Below, one piece after another: positions 26,804-37,587 of a DNA stretch of 56,880 nt. Each line of letters opens with the position of its first letter. The stretch's first letter is position 1. Source of the DNA: an uncultured PS1 clade bacterium. Its GTDB lineage: Bacteria; Pseudomonadota; Alphaproteobacteria; MED-G09. The stretch is taken from assembly GCA_902626605.1 (NCBI GenBank), contig CACOFZ010000010.1, positions 1 to 56,880 on the forward strand. Direction: 5' to 3'. The translations under genes were made by a program, and so were the position numbers. The notes below the pieces were generated by a model that worked only from the letters and a program-made list of their open reading frames with translations, was not told the origin of the DNA and did not search any database.

Positions 26804-27337
26804 TTACTTCTTTTTTCCTTCTTTTCTGAATATATATTCGTCTTTGTATTTTACACCTTTACCTTTATAAGGCTCAGGAGGCCGAAAACTTCTAATTTCT
26901 GCTGCAACTTGACCAACTTTCTGTTTATCAATACCACTCACATTTATTTCTGTAGGGGAAACAGCTTCAATTTTTATTCCTTCAGGCGTTTCATAGTTTA
27001 TGTCGTGACTAAAGCCAAGCGATAATTGTATATTGTTTCCTTTCATTTGAGCCTTATAACCAACACCGTTAATTTCTAATGTCTTCTTATAGCCTTCTGA
27101 AACACCAACAATATTGTTGTTTAGTAACGTTCTTTGTATTCCCCAAAACTTAATACTATCTTGGGAGTCATCAATAGGCTCAATGCTAATCTGGTTATCT
27201 TGAAGATTAACACTTGTTCCAGAGAAATTTTCACAAGATAATTCACCCTTAGGTCCAGTCGCTAAAATTTCTTTTTCAGAAATTGTAATATTAACTCCTT
27301 CAGGCACATCTATAAGTTTTTTTCCAATTCTAGACAT
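26804..27337 (-). CDS. rplF: 50S ribosomal protein L6
   Basis: L6 stands at the base of the L7/L12 stalk near the factor-binding site. It is 177 aa, starting [15 protein letters not shown], with the duplicated L6 fold. The C-terminal signature is seen in [17 protein letters not shown] followed by FRKEGKKK. The length is normal. It lies 15 bases after rpsH. Confidence 0.97.
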   Translation of the reverse strand: MSRIGKKLIDVPEGVNITISEKEILATGPKGELSCENFSGTSVNLQDNQISIEPIDDSQDSIKFWGIQRTLLNNNIVGVSEGYKKTLEINGVGYKAQMKGNNIQLSLGFSHDINYETPEGIKIEAVSPTEINVSGIDKQKVGQVAAEIRSFRPPEPYKGKGVKYKDEYIFRKEGKKK

Positions 27338-27352
27338 TCAAAAACCTCAATA

Positions 27353-27751
27353 TTAAAAAACAGTGCATAAAATTTCACCACCTACGTTTTCATTACGAGC
27401 AGTAGAGTCTGACATAACTCCCTTAGGTGTTGAAACTATTGAAATGCCAAGACCGTTTCTAATTAATGGCATACTTTTTACAGATGAGTAAACTCTTCTT
27501 CCAGGTTTAGAAATTCTCTTAATTTCTTTAATAACAGGATCTCCCTCATGATACTTTAATTCAATTTGAACTTCTGATTGACCAGTATCTCTCTCAGTTT
27601 CTGAGAATCCTCTAATAAAACCTTCAGCTTTTAAAACCTCAAGCACATTTACTCTAAGAGAGGAAGAGGGAGAGTCCACAATTTCTTTTCCTCTCATATG
27701 AGCATTTCTTATTCTTGTAATCATATCCCCGATTGGATCATTAATATTCAT
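27353..27751 (-). CDS. rpsH: 30S ribosomal protein S8
   Basis: S8 binds 16S rRNA helix 21 early in assembly, and in E. coli it represses the spc operon. It is 132 aa, starting [14 protein letters not shown] after the first residues. It ends with the conserved [16 protein letters not shown] and GGEILCTVF. No obvious S8-like operator was identified near rplE here; that would need RNA folding. Confidence 0.97.
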   Translation of the reverse strand: MNINDPIGDMITRIRNAHMRGKEIVDSPSSSLRVNVLEVLKAEGFIRGFSETERDTGQSEVQIELKYHEGDPVIKEIKRISKPGRRVYSSVKSMPLIRNGLGISIVSTPKGVMSDSTARNENVGGEILCTVF

Positions 27752-27758
27752 TGTAACC

Positions 27759-28064
27759 TCACCAACTTGATTTAACTACACCAGGTAACTTACCGTCCGA
27801 AGCTAAATCCCTAAAAGCAATCCTTGATAAACCAAATTTTCTATAAACACCTCTTGGACGGCCAGTTATTAAACATCTATTACGAATTCTATTTTTTGAA
27901 GAATTTCTGGGTAGCTGAGCTAACTTCAACCTAGCCTCAAATCTCTCTTCAGCAGATAAGTTCTTATCTTTAGCGGTTATTAAAAGTTTTTCTCTTTTAT
28001 TTTTATACTTAGAATATAACTTTCTTCTTTTTAAATCTCTTTGTACCATACTTACTTTAGCCAT
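27759..28064 (-). CDS. rpsN: 30S ribosomal protein S14
   Basis: S14 is part of the head of the small subunit. From the ATG at 28064 ([16 protein letters not shown]) it is 101 aa, the long zinc-independent type: no CxxC pairs, and the ending is [19 protein letters not shown] through VKSSW. A longer in-frame start at 28139 lies inside rplE and adds a non-conserved, hydrophobic piece, so it is rejected. An AAAGG ribosome-binding site precedes the start. Confidence 0.96.
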   Translation of the reverse strand: MAKVSMVQRDLKRRKLYSKYKNKREKLLITAKDKNLSAEERFEARLKLAQLPRNSSKNRIRNRCLITGRPRGVYRKFGLSRIAFRDLASDGKLPGVVKSSW

Positions 28065-28080
28065 TTGTAATACCTTTAGT

Positions 28081-28647
28081 TTATTTCTTTTTAATAGGAA
28101 AATTAAAGCTCTGCAGTAATGCAAGAGCTTGTTCATCATCTTTAGCGGTAGTGTTAATAATGATATCCATACCCCAAATCTCTGTTACTGATTCATAGTT
28201 TATTTCTGGGAAAATTAGGTGCTCCTTGATTCCAAATGCATAATTACCATTACCATCAAAACTTTTTGGACTTAATCCATCAAAATCTCTAACTCTGGGA
28301 AGAGCAATATTAATTAATCTGTCAATAAATTCATACATTTGTACTTTTCTAAGAGTAACCTTTACACCCACTGCCATGCCTTCACGTAATTTAAAGCCAG
28401 CAATAGCTTTTTTTGCAGCAGTTTTTACTGGTTTCTGGCCAGATATTAACTCTAAAGCAGCAGCAGCATCATTTACTTTTTTGCTGTCAGAAACAGACTG
28501 ACTTCCAGCACCAATGTTTATTACAACTTTTGAAATCTTTGGAACTTCAAAAATATTGCTTAGTTTTAAATTTGATAAAAGTTCTTTTTGAATTACTTCA
28601 TTGTATTGCTGTTGTAATCTTGGGATATAGTTTAAATCTTCAGACAT
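28081..28647 (-). CDS. rplE: 50S ribosomal protein L5
   Basis: L5 binds 5S rRNA and contacts S13 across the subunit bridge. From the ATG at 28647, with a GGAGG site 8 bases before, it is 188 aa ([19 protein letters not shown]). It contains [20 protein letters not shown] and a conserved [16 protein letters not shown]. The longer frame starting at 28677 overlaps rplX and is not favoured. It lies one base after the rplX stop. Confidence 0.96.
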   Translation of the reverse strand: MSEDLNYIPRLQQQYNEVIQKELLSNLKLSNIFEVPKISKVVINIGAGSQSVSDSKKVNDAAAALELISGQKPVKTAAKKAIAGFKLREGMAVGVKVTLRKVQMYEFIDRLINIALPRVRDFDGLSPKSFDGNGNYAFGIKEHLIFPEINYESVTEIWGMDIIINTTAKDDEQALALLQSFNFPIKKK

Positions 28648-28648
28648 T

Positions 28649-28969
28649 TTATAAAACCTCCCCTGATTTTTTTGCAAAGCGAACTTTATTTCCTTTTTTA
28701 TCTAACTTAAAACCAACTCTACTTGGTTTTTTTGTTTTAGGGTCAATAATCATTAAGTTTGAAATTTGTATTGGGCGTTCCTCAGAGACAATACCGCCTG
28801 GATTATCTTGAGATGGTTTTCTGTGCCTTTTTACCAAATTAATGCCCTGAACAAGAGCTTTATCTTGGCTTTGGGAGTTCTTAATAATTCTAGTTACCTC
28901 TCCTTCTTTACCTTTATCTTTTCCAGAGATTATAAATACTTTGTCACCTTTTTTTATTTTTGCAGCCAT
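28649..28969 (-). CDS. rplX: 50S ribosomal protein L24
   Basis: L24 starts assembly of the large subunit and sits at the tunnel exit. It is 106 aa with the N-terminal KOW motif [20 protein letters not shown], then [18 protein letters not shown] and a basic end. The start overlaps the rplN stop by one base. Confidence 0.96.
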   Translation of the reverse strand: MAAKIKKGDKVFIISGKDKGKEGEVTRIIKNSQSQDKALVQGINLVKRHRKPSQDNPGGIVSEERPIQISNLMIIDPKTKKPSRVGFKLDKKGNKVRFAKKSGEVL

Positions 28970-29337
28970 TATATAACCTCCGGTGCTAGAGAAACTATTT
29001 TCATCAATTTTTTACTACGTAACTCTCTAGTAACTGGGCCAAAGATACGAGTGCCCAAAGGCTCGCCATTTGCATTAACTAAAACAGCTGCATTTGTATC
29101 AAATCTGATTGCACTCCCGTCATTACGGCGAATTTCTTTTTTTGTTCTTACAATAACAGCTTTTAAAACTTCACCTTTTTTAACTTTACCTCTTGGAATT
29201 GCCTCTTTAACAGAGACAACTATTATATCGCCAATAGAGGCAGTTCTTCTTTTAGATCCACCCAAAACCTTTATGCATTGAACCTGCTTTGCACCAGAAT
29301 TATCGGCTACATCTAACTTTGTCTGCATCTGTATCAT
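28969..29337 (-). CDS. rplN: 50S ribosomal protein L14
   Basis: L14 forms an intersubunit bridge and is the docking site of the silencing factor RsfS. It is 122 aa, the universal length, starting [17 protein letters not shown]. It contains [20 protein letters not shown] and ends with [20 protein letters not shown]. It lies 23 bases after rpsQ and overlaps rplX by one base. Confidence 0.98.
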   Translation of the reverse strand: MIQMQTKLDVADNSGAKQVQCIKVLGGSKRRTASIGDIIVVSVKEAIPRGKVKKGEVLKAVIVRTKKEIRRNDGSAIRFDTNAAVLVNANGEPLGTRIFGPVTRELRSKKLMKIVSLAPEVI

Positions 29338-29360
29338 ATCAAAAAACCCTAATTTAATGA

Positions 29361-29591
29361 CTAATCGTCAATTACTTCCCATGTTTTAGATTTAGACAAA
29401 GGTTTGCATTCTCTTATTTTAACTAAATCACCAACTTTAAATTTATTACCTTCATCATGTGTCATATATTTTTTAGAACTTCTTACAGTTTTCTTAAATA
29501 ATGGGTCAGTGAATCTTCTTTCTACCAAAACAGTAATAGTTTTATCTGCCTTATCACTAACAACAACACCTTTTAAAATTCTTTTAGGCAT
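29361..29591 (-). CDS. rpsQ: 30S ribosomal protein S17
   Basis: S17 is an OB-fold protein that binds 16S rRNA early in assembly. It is 76 aa, with [20 protein letters not shown], the conserved [20 protein letters not shown] and SKSKTWEVI. Its start overlaps the end of rpmC by 8 bases, implying coupled translation. Confidence 0.97.
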   Translation of the reverse strand: MPKRILKGVVVSDKADKTITVLVERRFTDPLFKKTVRSSKKYMTHDEGNKFKVGDLVKIRECKPLSKSKTWEVIDD

Positions 29592-29793
29592 TACTCACCT
29601 CATTTTTATGCTTACTAATCATAGTTTTAACTCTGGCAATATCTTTTTTCTTCTTAGATATCTGAGAGGTATCTTCAAATTGGCCAGCAAGTTTTTGAAT
29701 ATTAATATTAAAAACTTCCTGTTTGAGTTCGTTTAATGAGTCAACTAACTCATCAAAACTCATATCATTAATATTTTTTTTCTTTTTTGCCAT
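29584..29793 (-). CDS. rpmC: 50S ribosomal protein L29
   Basis: L29 sits at the tunnel exit next to L23 and helps dock chaperones and SRP. It is 69 aa and almost all helical, with [19 protein letters not shown] and the family pattern [13 protein letters not shown]. It follows rplP with no gap and overlaps rpsQ by 8 bases. Confidence 0.95.
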   Translation of the reverse strand: MAKKKKNINDMSFDELVDSLNELKQEVFNINIQKLAGQFEDTSQISKKKKDIARVKTMISKHKNEVSNA

Positions 29794-30213
29794 TTAGATA
29801 GACTCCCCTGGTCTAGTAATAATTTTAGTTAAAACAGGAAGTTTTGAAGAGCCGAGCTCTAAAGCTGTTTTAGCTATCTCAGGAGAAACACCATCAATTT
29901 CAAACATAATTCTACCAGGCTTTACTTTTGCAGCCCAATATTCAGGAGTTCCCTTACCTTTACCCATTCTTACCTCAGTAGGCTTCTTAGAAACTGGCAC
30001 ATCTGGAAAAATCCTAATCCAAACTCTTCCAGCTCTTTTCATATGCCTAGTAATTGCACGTCTTGCAGCTTCAATTTGTCTAGCCGTTACTCTTTCAGCA
30101 GTAATAGCTTTTAAACCATATGAGCCAAAATTAAGGGTTGTTCCGCCTTTGGCATTACCCTTTATTCTACCTTTGTGGGCTTTACGAAATTTTGTCTTTT
30201 TAGGCTGTAACAT
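29794..30213 (-). CDS. rplP: 50S ribosomal protein L16
   Basis: L16 lies near the A site and helps orient the tRNA acceptor end. It is 139 aa, beginning [19 protein letters not shown]. It contains [20 protein letters not shown] and the conserved [20 protein letters not shown]. It lies 11 bases after rpsC. Confidence 0.98.
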   Translation of the reverse strand: MLQPKKTKFRKAHKGRIKGNAKGGTTLNFGSYGLKAITAERVTARQIEAARRAITRHMKRAGRVWIRIFPDVPVSKKPTEVRMGKGKGTPEYWAAKVKPGRIMFEIDGVSPEIAKTALELGSSKLPVLTKIITRPGESI

Positions 30214-30224
30214 CCTTATTATCC

Positions 30225-30920
30225 TTAATTATTTTGTTTAAAATTTGTATTTTCTTGCGAAGGGTTTTTTTCTTCTTTTGCAAAAGGATTATGCTCCATA
30301 ATCTCCCCAAGAAATATCCAAACTTTAATTCCACAAATTCCATATGTAGTATGAGCAGATGCAACGCCATAATCTATATCAGATCTTAACGTGTGAAGCG
30401 GAACACGACCTTCTCTATACCACTCAGTTCTAGCAATTTCAGCGCCACCTAAACGTCCACCACAATTAATACGTATTCCTTGTGCACCTAAACGCATTGC
30501 GGATTGAACAGCTCTTTTCATAGCCCTTCTAAACCCAATTCTTCTCTCAAGTTGTTGAGCAATGTTTTCAGCAACAAGTGTCGCATTTATCTCAGGTTTC
30601 CTTACTTCAACAATATTAACAACAACGTCCGATGAAGTAATTTTTTGAAGTTTTTTCTTTAAATTTTCAATGTCAGCGCCTTTTTTACCAATTATTAAAC
30701 CAGGTCTACCTGAGTGAATTGTTACTAAACATTTCTTATGAGGCCTTTCAATGACTACATTAGCAATTGCAGCATTTTTAAGATCTTTGAAAATCATTTC
30801 ACGCATATGAATATCTTCTTGTATTAACTTGCTATATTCATTTTTTCCAGCATACCATCTTGAATCCCAAGTACGGTTTATTCCAAGCCTCATGCTTATT
30901 GGATTAACTTTTTGTCCCAT
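30225..30920 (-). CDS. rpsC: 30S ribosomal protein S3
   Basis: S3 lines the mRNA entry tunnel and has helicase-related roles. It is 231 aa, starting [20 protein letters not shown]. The KH-domain motif is [19 protein letters not shown], followed by [19 protein letters not shown]. The last 20 or so residues are an Asn/Glu/Lys-rich polar tail. It overlaps the rplV stop by one base. Confidence 0.98.
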   Translation of the reverse strand: MGQKVNPISMRLGINRTWDSRWYAGKNEYSKLIQEDIHMREMIFKDLKNAAIANVVIERPHKKCLVTIHSGRPGLIIGKKGADIENLKKKLQKITSSDVVVNIVEVRKPEINATLVAENIAQQLERRIGFRRAMKRAVQSAMRLGAQGIRINCGGRLGGAEIARTEWYREGRVPLHTLRSDIDYGVASAHTTYGICGIKVWIFLGEIMEHNPFAKEEKNPSQENTNFKQNN

Positions 30921-31306
30921 TATTTTTTTTCTCCTTCAGCTTTCTCACGTAAAATAATGGTAAGCTGACTAAATGGTTTAAGAATTTTTCCTGTTCTTCC
31001 TCTTGCTCTTGGTCTAAATCTTTTCATAACAAGATTTTTACCAACATAAGCTTCATCGACATAGAGCTTATCTATATCGAGATTATGATTATTTTCTGCG
31101 TTAGCAATCGCGCTCTCAAGAATTTTTTTTGCTTCATTAGAAATTCTTTTCTTAGAAAATTCTAAATAAGACAAGGCGTCTCCAACATTTTTTCCTCTAA
31201 TACTTTTCACAGCATCATTTAGTTTTATAGGACTTGTTCTAAGCATTTTACCAATTGCCTTTGATGAAGGTCCTTTATTTACATCAAGTTTTTCAACATT
31301 ACTCAT
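30920..31306 (-). CDS. rplV: 50S ribosomal protein L22
   Basis: L22 contributes a loop to the constriction of the exit tunnel, where macrolides bind. It is 128 aa, with [20 protein letters not shown], the conserved [20 protein letters not shown], and the loop [15 protein letters not shown]. An N-terminal extension of about 15 residues precedes the core. It lies 2 bases after rpsS. Confidence 0.97.
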   Translation of the reverse strand: MSNVEKLDVNKGPSSKAIGKMLRTSPIKLNDAVKSIRGKNVGDALSYLEFSKKRISNEAKKILESAIANAENNHNLDIDKLYVDEAYVGKNLVMKRFRPRARGRTGKILKPFSQLTIILREKAEGEKK

Positions 31307-31308
31307 AA

Positions 31309-31587
31309 CTAACTTCTCTTTGCAGACTTATCCGCTGTATGACCATAATAGGTCCTGGTTGGTGAAAACTCTCCAAATTTGTGGCCAACCATATCCTCTG
31401 AAACTAAAACAGGAATAAATTTCTGTCCGTTGTATACACCAAAATTCAAACCTACAAATTGAGGTAAAATTGTTGATCTTCTACTCCAAATCTTTATCAC
31501 ATCTTTACGACCTGACTCTCTAGCAGCTTCTGCTTTTTTTAAGATATATTGGTCTACAAAAGGACCTTTCCATACTGATCTAGCCAT
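31309..31587 (-). CDS. rpsS: 30S ribosomal protein S19
   Basis: S19 is in the head of the small subunit and pairs with S13. It is 92 aa, starting [20 protein letters not shown], with [16 protein letters not shown], the conserved [20 protein letters not shown] and a basic end. It lies 2 bases after rplB. Confidence 0.98.
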   Translation of the reverse strand: MARSVWKGPFVDQYILKKAEAARESGRKDVIKIWSRRSTILPQFVGLNFGVYNGQKFIPVLVSEDMVGHKFGEFSPTRTYYGHTADKSAKRS

Positions 31588-31589
31588 AT

Positions 31590-32429
31590 TTACCTTCTTT
31601 TTTTCCTTTGATGACGAGTTCTAACAATAAATTTATCAGAATTTTTATTAGAGCGTGTTTTCTTACCTTTTGTTGGCACACCCCAAGGTGTAACAGGATG
31701 ACGGCCTCCAGATGTTTTACCTTCACCGCCACCATGAGGGTGATCAACTGGGTTCATAACAACTCCACGAACTGACGGTCTCTTACCTTTCCATCTATTT
31801 CTTCCAGCCTTTGCTAATTTAGTATTAGAGTTATCAGGGTTTGAAACAGCACCAACAGTAGCCTTACAGACATCAGGTACGAGCCTTTGTTCACCTGAGG
31901 TTAATTTTAGGATAGCCATACCCTGATCCCTACCAACTAATTGAGCAAAAGTGCCTGCAGACCTTATCATCTGGGCACCTTTACCTGGCTTCATTTCGAT
32001 ATTATGAATGATTGTACCTATAGGCATTTTTTTCATTGGCATTGTATTACCAGGTTTAATATCAGCTTTTTCACTCGAAATAACCTTATCACCAACGCTA
32101 AGCCTTTGCGGAGCAATTATATAGCTCAATTCACCGTCATCATATTTTATTAAAGCAATAAATGCTGAACGGTTTGGATCATATTCAAGTCTTTCAACTG
32201 TTGCGGATACATCTACTTTATTTCTTTTAAAATCAATCTTACGATAAAGTCTTTTATGGCCACCACCTCTTCTTCTAGCAGTCATTCTTCCTTTGTTATT
32301 TCGTCCACCTGAACTAGTTAAGCCTTCCGTTAGAGATTTTATTGGACGATCAGTTGATAAATGAGATTTATCGACTAAAACTAAGCCTCTTTGACCAGGA
32401 CTTGTAGGTTTATATGTTTTTAAAGCCAT
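31590..32429 (-). CDS. rplB: 50S ribosomal protein L2
   Basis: L2 is a core large-subunit protein needed for subunit joining and peptidyl transfer. It is 279 aa, starting [20 protein letters not shown]. Motifs are [36 protein letters not shown], and the C-terminal [20 protein letters not shown] with the conserved His. It lies 3 bases after rplW. Confidence 0.98.
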   Translation of the reverse strand: MALKTYKPTSPGQRGLVLVDKSHLSTDRPIKSLTEGLTSSGGRNNKGRMTARRRGGGHKRLYRKIDFKRNKVDVSATVERLEYDPNRSAFIALIKYDDGELSYIIAPQRLSVGDKVISSEKADIKPGNTMPMKKMPIGTIIHNIEMKPGKGAQMIRSAGTFAQLVGRDQGMAILKLTSGEQRLVPDVCKATVGAVSNPDNSNTKLAKAGRNRWKGKRPSVRGVVMNPVDHPHGGGEGKTSGGRHPVTPWGVPTKGKKTRSNKNSDKFIVRTRHQRKKRR

Positions 32430-32432
32430 AAT

Positions 32433-32726
32433 CTATACTCCACCCATTACATCAATAGATTGCCCTTCCTCAAGTGTAACAATTGCATGTTTAAAATCTT
32501 TTCTCTTACCTTTAATATTTTTAAAATTAGTAGTTTTTCCTTTTCTTCTGAGAGTATTTACAGATTTAACGTTTACTTTAAACAAAGCCTCAATACTTTT
32601 TTTAATTTCTTGTTTTGATGATTTTAAACTAACTTTAAAGACAACCTTATTACTCTCTGAAAGCATAGAAGATTTTTCAGTAACAACAGGGCTCATTAAA
32701 ATATCAAAATAATTTTTTTCACTCAT
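32433..32726 (-). CDS. rplW: 50S ribosomal protein L23
   Basis: L23 at the tunnel exit is the docking point for trigger factor and SRP. It is 97 aa, with the family start YFDILMSPVVTEKSSMLSE, VVFKVSLKSSKQEIKKSIEA and FKVNVKSVNT. Its start overlaps the rplD stop by 4 bases (ATGA), so the two are coupled. Confidence 0.97.
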   Translation of the reverse strand: MSEKNYFDILMSPVVTEKSSMLSESNKVVFKVSLKSSKQEIKKSIEALFKVNVKSVNTLRRKGKTTNFKNIKGKRKDFKHAIVTLEEGQSIDVMGGV

Positions 32727-33343
32727 TGCAGCCTCTCATTAAGCATATCAATAGAGCTTTTTGTAAGAACTAATTTTTCTTTACGAAGAATATCGTAAAC
32801 GTTAATTCCTTTAATATTTATAAGCTCAAGACCTTTAACATTTTTAATAGCAAGTTCAAAATTTTTATCAAAATCGTCGGAGTCAATAAATAAAGCATTT
32901 TCAATTTTTAACTTTTTAACTTTTGATAAAAAATCTTTAGTTTTTGGAGAGGATAATTTAGCTTCATCTAAAATTATAAGTTCGTCATTTTTTACCTTTG
33001 AAGATAAAGCGTGCTTTAATCCTAATGATCTTATTTTTTTTGGAAGTTTAGTAGAATAGTCTCTTGGCTTTGGACCAAAAACCACTCCACCACCTCTAAA
33101 AATATTTGGCTTTCTTGTACTATGCCTAGCGCCACCAGAACCTTTTTGATTCATAATTTTTTTTGTACTACCTTTTATTTCACCACGCTCTTTAGTTTTA
33201 TGAGTACCAGATCTTCTTTTAGCAAGCTGCCATGTAACGACTCTGTGAAGAATATCTCTTCTTGGATCAAGGCCGTAAATTTCATCATTAAGTTCTTGAG
33301 AGGATTTTTTATCGGAACTCAAACTTACAACATTAACTTTCAT
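32723..33343 (-). CDS. rplD: 50S ribosomal protein L4
   Basis: L4 lines the exit tunnel; in E. coli it also represses the S10 operon by acting on its leader. It is 206 aa, with [40 protein letters not shown] and GLKHALSSK. It overlaps rplC by 11 bases and rplW by 4. Here only 17 bases separate fusA from rpsJ, so an E. coli-type S10 leader is absent and L4 control by that route is unlikely. Confidence 0.97.
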   Translation of the reverse strand: MKVNVVSLSSDKKSSQELNDEIYGLDPRRDILHRVVTWQLAKRRSGTHKTKERGEIKGSTKKIMNQKGSGGARHSTRKPNIFRGGGVVFGPKPRDYSTKLPKKIRSLGLKHALSSKVKNDELIILDEAKLSSPKTKDFLSKVKKLKIENALFIDSDDFDKNFELAIKNVKGLELINIKGINVYDILRKEKLVLTKSSIDMLNERLQ

Positions 33344-34103
33344 TTGAGTCTCCGTTATTTTCAGAATCTATATTTTCTTCAGAAATTTTATCATCTGATA
33401 TATTTTCATCTTTTTTGACATCATCTTTCGCATTCTTTAAAGCAGCTGGAAAAGGAATATCATCCGGTAGTGATTTCTTAACGGAATCTTTAAGTAATAC
33501 CCAACTACCTTTTGGACCAGGAACTGCACCTTTAACATAAATATAACCTTCATCTGATTCCGTTTTAACAACTTTTAGATTTTGAACTGTTACATTAGCA
33601 GCCCCCATGTGACCTGCCATTTTTTTTCCTTTAAAGACTTTTCCTGGATCTTGGCATTGGCCAGTAGAACCATGACTTCTGTGACTTATAGAAACGCCAT
33701 GAGAAGCTCTTAAGCCACCGAAATTATGTCTTTTCATAGCTCCAGCAAAACCTTTTCCAATGGATATACCTGATATATCAATAAATTGACCATCAACAAA
33801 ATGAGATGCGGCTAATTCAGAACCATTTTCTAACAAATTATCTTCAGTTACACGGAACTCTGAAAGCTTAACTTTCGCATTTATTTTATTTTTTTTAAAA
33901 TGTCCTTTCATAGGATTAGAAACATTCTTTTCACTTATATTTCCTACACCAAGCTGTACAGAAGTATAACCATCTTTTTCTTTTGTCTTTGTTGAAACTA
34001 CATGACAATTATCAAGATGAAGTATTGTAACCGGAGTATGAATACCGTCTTCAGTATAAAGTCTACTCATTCCAAGTTTTTTACAAATTAATCCGGTTCT
34101 CAT
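33333..34103 (-). CDS. rplC: 50S ribosomal protein L3 with acidic C-terminal tail
   Basis: L3 is an early-assembly protein reaching towards the peptidyl transferase centre. From the ATG at 34103 it is 256 aa, beginning [16 protein letters not shown] as in the family; a GTG one codon earlier is also possible. It contains [34 protein letters not shown] and [20 protein letters not shown]. The last 35 or so residues form an Asp/Glu/Asn/Ser-rich tail not present in E. coli L3 (209 aa). Its 3' end overlaps rplD by 11 bases. Confidence 0.96.
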   Translation of the reverse strand: MRTGLICKKLGMSRLYTEDGIHTPVTILHLDNCHVVSTKTKEKDGYTSVQLGVGNISEKNVSNPMKGHFKKNKINAKVKLSEFRVTEDNLLENGSELAASHFVDGQFIDISGISIGKGFAGAMKRHNFGGLRASHGVSISHRSHGSTGQCQDPGKVFKGKKMAGHMGAANVTVQNLKVVKTESDEGYIYVKGAVPGPKGSWVLLKDSVKKSLPDDIPFPAALKNAKDDVKKDENISDDKISEENIDSENNGDSNES

Positions 34104-34119
34104 CACTTTAATCCTAATT

Positions 34120-34428
34120 CTATAACTTTATCTCAACATCAACGCCAGCGGCCAAATCCAGCTTCATTAAGGCATCAACAGTTTGCGGGGTTGGGTCAAT
34201 GATATCCATTAATCTTTTGTGGGTTCTTATTTCAAATTGCTCTCTACTTTTCTTATCAATGTGAGGGCCTTTAAGAACAGTAAATTTTTCAATACGAGTA
34301 GGTAGAGGTATCGGGCCACGGACATCCGCCCCTGTTCTTTTTGCAGTATCAAGAATTTCTTTTGCAGATGTGTCTAGTGTTCTATGATCATATGCTTTTA
34401 ATCTAATTCTAATATTTTGGTCTTTCAT
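34120..34428 (-). CDS. rpsJ: 30S ribosomal protein S10
   Basis: S10 is in the small-subunit head and is also the NusE partner of NusB in antitermination. It is 102 aa, with [40 protein letters not shown] and [17 protein letters not shown]. It begins the S10 cluster directly after fusA (17-base gap); no second tuf gene lies between them. Confidence 0.98.
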   Translation of the reverse strand: MKDQNIRIRLKAYDHRTLDTSAKEILDTAKRTGADVRGPIPLPTRIEKFTVLKGPHIDKKSREQFEIRTHKRLMDIIDPTPQTVDALMKLDLAAGVDVEIKL

Positions 34429-34445
34429 TTAACTACCTTTTATAA

Positions 34446-36521
34446 CTATGCTAATTTAGCAATTACCTCTTCAGATACAGCTTTTGGAACTTCTTGATAG
34501 TGATCAAAAAGCATAGTAAAAACTGCTCTACCTTGCGACATAGATCTCAAAGTATTTACATATCCAAACATATTTGCCAGTGGAACCATTGAGTCAATAA
34601 CTGTGGATGGACCTCTTGTTTCTGTACCTGAAATTTGACCTCTTCTACTATTAAGGTCACCAATTATATCACCTAAATGTTCTTCAGGAGTTACAACCTC
34701 TACCTTCATTATTGGCTCAAGTAATTTAATACCTGCATCACGACAAACTTCCCTAAATGCTGCACGAGCAGCTATTTCAAATGCCATAACACTTGAGTCA
34801 ACATCATGATATGCACCATCAACAAGTCTGACACTAAAATCTATAATTGGGAAACCAGCTAAAGCTCCAGTCTCTTTTACACTCTCAATTCCTTTTTCAA
34901 CACCAGGTATATATTCCTTAGGAATTGAACCACCAACTATTTCACTTTTAAAATTATAACCTTCACCTGGTTGGTTAGGGGTAATAATAATTTTTAATCG
35001 GGCAAATTGACCTGCGCCACCACTTTGTTTCTTGTGGGTATAATCAATTTCAGCTTCTTTGGAAAAGGTTTCACGATATGCAACCTGAGGAGCACCAACA
35101 TTTGCTTCAACTTTAAACTCTCTTTTCATTCTATCGACAAGAATATCGAGATGAAGTTCACCCATACCACTAATCACTGTCTGTCCTGACTCATTATCAG
35201 AAGAAACTCTAAAAGATGGATCTTCCTTGGCCAATCTTGATAGTGCTAACCCCATTTTTTCTTGGTCAGCTTTAGTTTTTGGTTCAACGGCAACCTCAAT
35301 TACTGGCTCGGGAAATTCCATTCGCTCAAGAATAATCTGGTTATCATCACCACATAAAGTATCACCTGTTGTAGTGTCTTTTAATCCCACTAAGGCAACA
35401 ATATCGCCAGCACGAGCTTCTTTAATATCTTCTCTTGAATTTGAATGCATTTCAAGCATTCTACCTATTCTTTCTTTTTTATTTTTAACTGTATTTACTA
35501 ATGTTTGACCAGCTTCTAAAACGCCGGAATAAATTCTTGCAAAAGTAAGATTTCCAACAAAAGGGTCATTCATTACTTTAAAAGCTAAAAGTGATAGTGG
35601 CTCATCATCTGAAGATTCTCTTTTCATTTCTTCTTCAGTATCAGGATGAATACCTTTGATAGCTTCAACATCTGTAGGTGAGGGCATAAAGTCAACCACA
35701 GCATCAAGAAGTGGTTGAACACCTTTATTCTTAAAAGCAGTACCATTTAAAACAGGAACAAAAGATTGATCAAGCACACCTTTACGAATACACTTTTTGA
35801 TAGTGTCAACATCAGGTTCATTACCCTCTAAATACTGCTCCATAACTTCATCATCTTGCTCAACAGCACTCTCAATTAGTTCAGACCTATATTTTTCTGC
35901 TTCAGCTTTGAGATCTTCTCTTATTTCCCTGAACTCAAACTCAGCGCCTAATGATTCTTCTTTCCAAATTATTTCTTTCATTTGAACAAGGTCAATCAAT
36001 CCTTCATAATTGCTTTCAGAACCAATCGGTATTTGCATAACTAAAGGTGTAGAACCAAGTCTATCTTTTATCATTTCTACGCATCGATAAAAGTCAGCAC
36101 CAATTCTGTCCATTTTATTAACAAAACACATTCTTGGAACATTATATTTATTTGCTTGCCTCCAAACTGTTTCAGACTGAGGCTCAACACCAGCAACTGA
36201 GTCAAAAACTGCAACAGCACCATCAAGTACTCTTAAAGATCTTTCAACCTCAATTGTAAAATCAACGTGTCCGGGAGTATCAATAATATTTATTCTTTTT
36301 TCATTCCAAAAACACGTTGTAGCTGCAGAGGTAATGGTGATACCTCTCTCTTGTTCTTGTTCCATCCAATCCATCGTTGCAGCACCATCATGTACTTCAC
36401 CAATTTTGTAGCTTTTTCCAGTATAATAAAGAATTCTCTCTGTGGTGGTAGTTTTTCCAGCATCAATATGGGCCATGATGCCAATATTTCTATAATCTGA
36501 TAATTTTGTTTTGCGTGCCAT
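34446..36521 (-). CDS. fusA: Elongation factor G
   Basis: EF-G is the GTPase that drives ribosome translocation and, with RRF, recycling. It is 691 aa. The G motifs are [15 protein letters not shown] (P-loop, about residues 17-31), [15 protein letters not shown] and, later, GSAFKNKG-type NGTAFKNKG. Domain IV and V motifs near the C-terminus include [10 protein letters not shown]. It sits between rpsG (20-base gap) and rpsJ (17-base gap). Confidence 0.98.
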   Translation of the reverse strand: MARKTKLSDYRNIGIMAHIDAGKTTTTERILYYTGKSYKIGEVHDGAATMDWMEQEQERGITITSAATTCFWNEKRINIIDTPGHVDFTIEVERSLRVLDGAVAVFDSVAGVEPQSETVWRQANKYNVPRMCFVNKMDRIGADFYRCVEMIKDRLGSTPLVMQIPIGSESNYEGLIDLVQMKEIIWKEESLGAEFEFREIREDLKAEAEKYRSELIESAVEQDDEVMEQYLEGNEPDVDTIKKCIRKGVLDQSFVPVLNGTAFKNKGVQPLLDAVVDFMPSPTDVEAIKGIHPDTEEEMKRESSDDEPLSLLAFKVMNDPFVGNLTFARIYSGVLEAGQTLVNTVKNKKERIGRMLEMHSNSREDIKEARAGDIVALVGLKDTTTGDTLCGDDNQIILERMEFPEPVIEVAVEPKTKADQEKMGLALSRLAKEDPSFRVSSDNESGQTVISGMGELHLDILVDRMKREFKVEANVGAPQVAYRETFSKEAEIDYTHKKQSGGAGQFARLKIIITPNQPGEGYNFKSEIVGGSIPKEYIPGVEKGIESVKETGALAGFPIIDFSVRLVDGAYHDVDSSVMAFEIAARAAFREVCRDAGIKLLEPIMKVEVVTPEEHLGDIIGDLNSRRGQISGTETRGPSTVIDSMVPLANMFGYVNTLRSMSQGRAVFTMLFDHYQEVPKAVSEEVIAKLA

Positions 36522-36541
36522 GATAAAACCTTTTTAATTAG

Positions 36542-37012
36542 CTACCAACGATAATGAGAAAAAGCTCTGTTAGCTTCAGCCATTTTATGAGTGTCCTCAC
36601 GTTTTTTTACAGATGCTCCCCTATTATTTGAAGCATCTATAAGTTCAGATGATAATTTTTCACCCATGGTATCCTCACCTCTTGAACGGGCAGCGGAAAT
36701 AATCCACCTAATAGCAAGAGCTTTTTTTCTATCTGATCTTACCTCAACAGGAACTTGATATGTTGCTCCACCAACTCTTCTTGATCTAACCTCAACAGAA
36801 GGCATTACATTATCAATGGCATCATGAAAAACTTTAACAGGATCAGTTTTAAGCTTACTTTCTATACTATCAAAAGCTCCGTAAACAATTTTTTCTGCAA
36901 CAGATTTTTTTCCATCAACCATTAAATTATTCATAAATTTTGAAATGACCTCATCTCTATATTTTGGATCAGGAAATATTTCTCTTTTTTCAGCTTTATG
37001 TCTTCTGGACAT
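36542..37012 (-). CDS. rpsG: 30S ribosomal protein S7
   Basis: S7 nucleates assembly of the small-subunit head; in E. coli it represses the str operon. It is 156 aa, starting [20 protein letters not shown]. It contains [38 protein letters not shown] and [11 protein letters not shown] at the end. It lies 32 bases after rpsL, across a short stretch that contains a tandem of two near-identical CTATAATAT-like segments. Confidence 0.98.
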   Translation of the reverse strand: MSRRHKAEKREIFPDPKYRDEVISKFMNNLMVDGKKSVAEKIVYGAFDSIESKLKTDPVKVFHDAIDNVMPSVEVRSRRVGGATYQVPVEVRSDRKKALAIRWIISAARSRGEDTMGEKLSSELIDASNNRGASVKKREDTHKMAEANRAFSHYRW

Positions 37013-37044
37013 TATTATTCCTCTATAATATTATTCCTCTATAA

Positions 37045-37416
37045 TTATTTAGGCCTTTTAGCGCCGTACTTGGATCTTCTTTGTTTACGCTCTGATACTC
37101 CTTGAGTATCCAACACACCTCTTAAAACATGATATCTAACGCCAGGTAGATCTTTTACCCTTCCCCCTCTTATTAAAACTACCGAGTGCTCTTGAAGATT
37201 ATGGCCCTCTCCAGGTATGTAACTTGTAACCTCAAAACCGTTTGTTAATCTTACTCTTGCTACTTTTCTTAATGCGGAATTAGGCTTTTTTGGGGTTGTT
37301 GTATAAACACGTGTACAAACACCTCTTTTTTGAGGGCATGATTCCATAGCAGGAACTTTATTTCTTTTTGCAATATTTGCCCTTCTATTGCGAACCAACT
37401 GGTTAATTGTAGGCAT
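37045..37416 (-). CDS. rpsL: 30S ribosomal protein S12
   Basis: S12 controls decoding accuracy and is the streptomycin-resistance protein. From the ATG at 37416 it is 123 aa ([20 protein letters not shown]), the standard length; a longer frame begins at 37446 but adds non-family residues. The streptomycin loop [13 protein letters not shown] has the sensitive-type lysine, and [20 protein letters not shown] is unchanged. A GGGGA site lies 8 bases upstream. The 37417-37587 spacer before it holds a candidate promoter. Confidence 0.98.
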   Translation of the reverse strand: MPTINQLVRNRRANIAKRNKVPAMESCPQKRGVCTRVYTTTPKKPNSALRKVARVRLTNGFEVTSYIPGEGHNLQEHSVVLIRGGRVKDLPGVRYHVLRGVLDTQGVSERKQRRSKYGAKRPK

Positions 37417-37533
37417 GTTTATATTCCCCAATAAGATTTTATTCATTAATACAAATGAATAAGTTATTATAATTTTTTGCGAATGGCGCGGCAGCGTTTA
37501 GGAAAATTCCTACGACCTGTCATAAGCGTAGTC

Positions 37534-37562
37534 TTAGTAGCTCTGTATTTGTTTTCAGTCAA
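37534..37562 (-). promoter_or_regulatory. Candidate promoter in the rpoC-rpsL spacer
   Basis: On the minus strand, TTGACT (37562-37557) is followed 17 bases later by TACTAA (37539-37534), a good -35 with a weak -10. Downstream, an inverted repeat with arms TAGGAA and TTCCTA (37499-37512) lies in the predicted leader of rpsL, a place where autogenous control would be expected. This could let rpsL, rpsG and fusA be made apart from rpoBC. Confidence 0.4.
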
Positions 37563-37587
37563 GAAAAAAACAGTATTTTTTTAATTA

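Noticed and set aside
27759-28139. 126-aa version of S14
   Set aside because: The added 25 residues lie inside rplE and do not resemble S14; the ATG at 28064 gives the exact family length.
37017-37044. Short direct repeat (CTATAATA-like) between rpsL and rpsG considered as a promoter
   Set aside because: It is two copies of a short AT-rich element with no -35 box, within a 32-base gap of a tightly linked gene pair.
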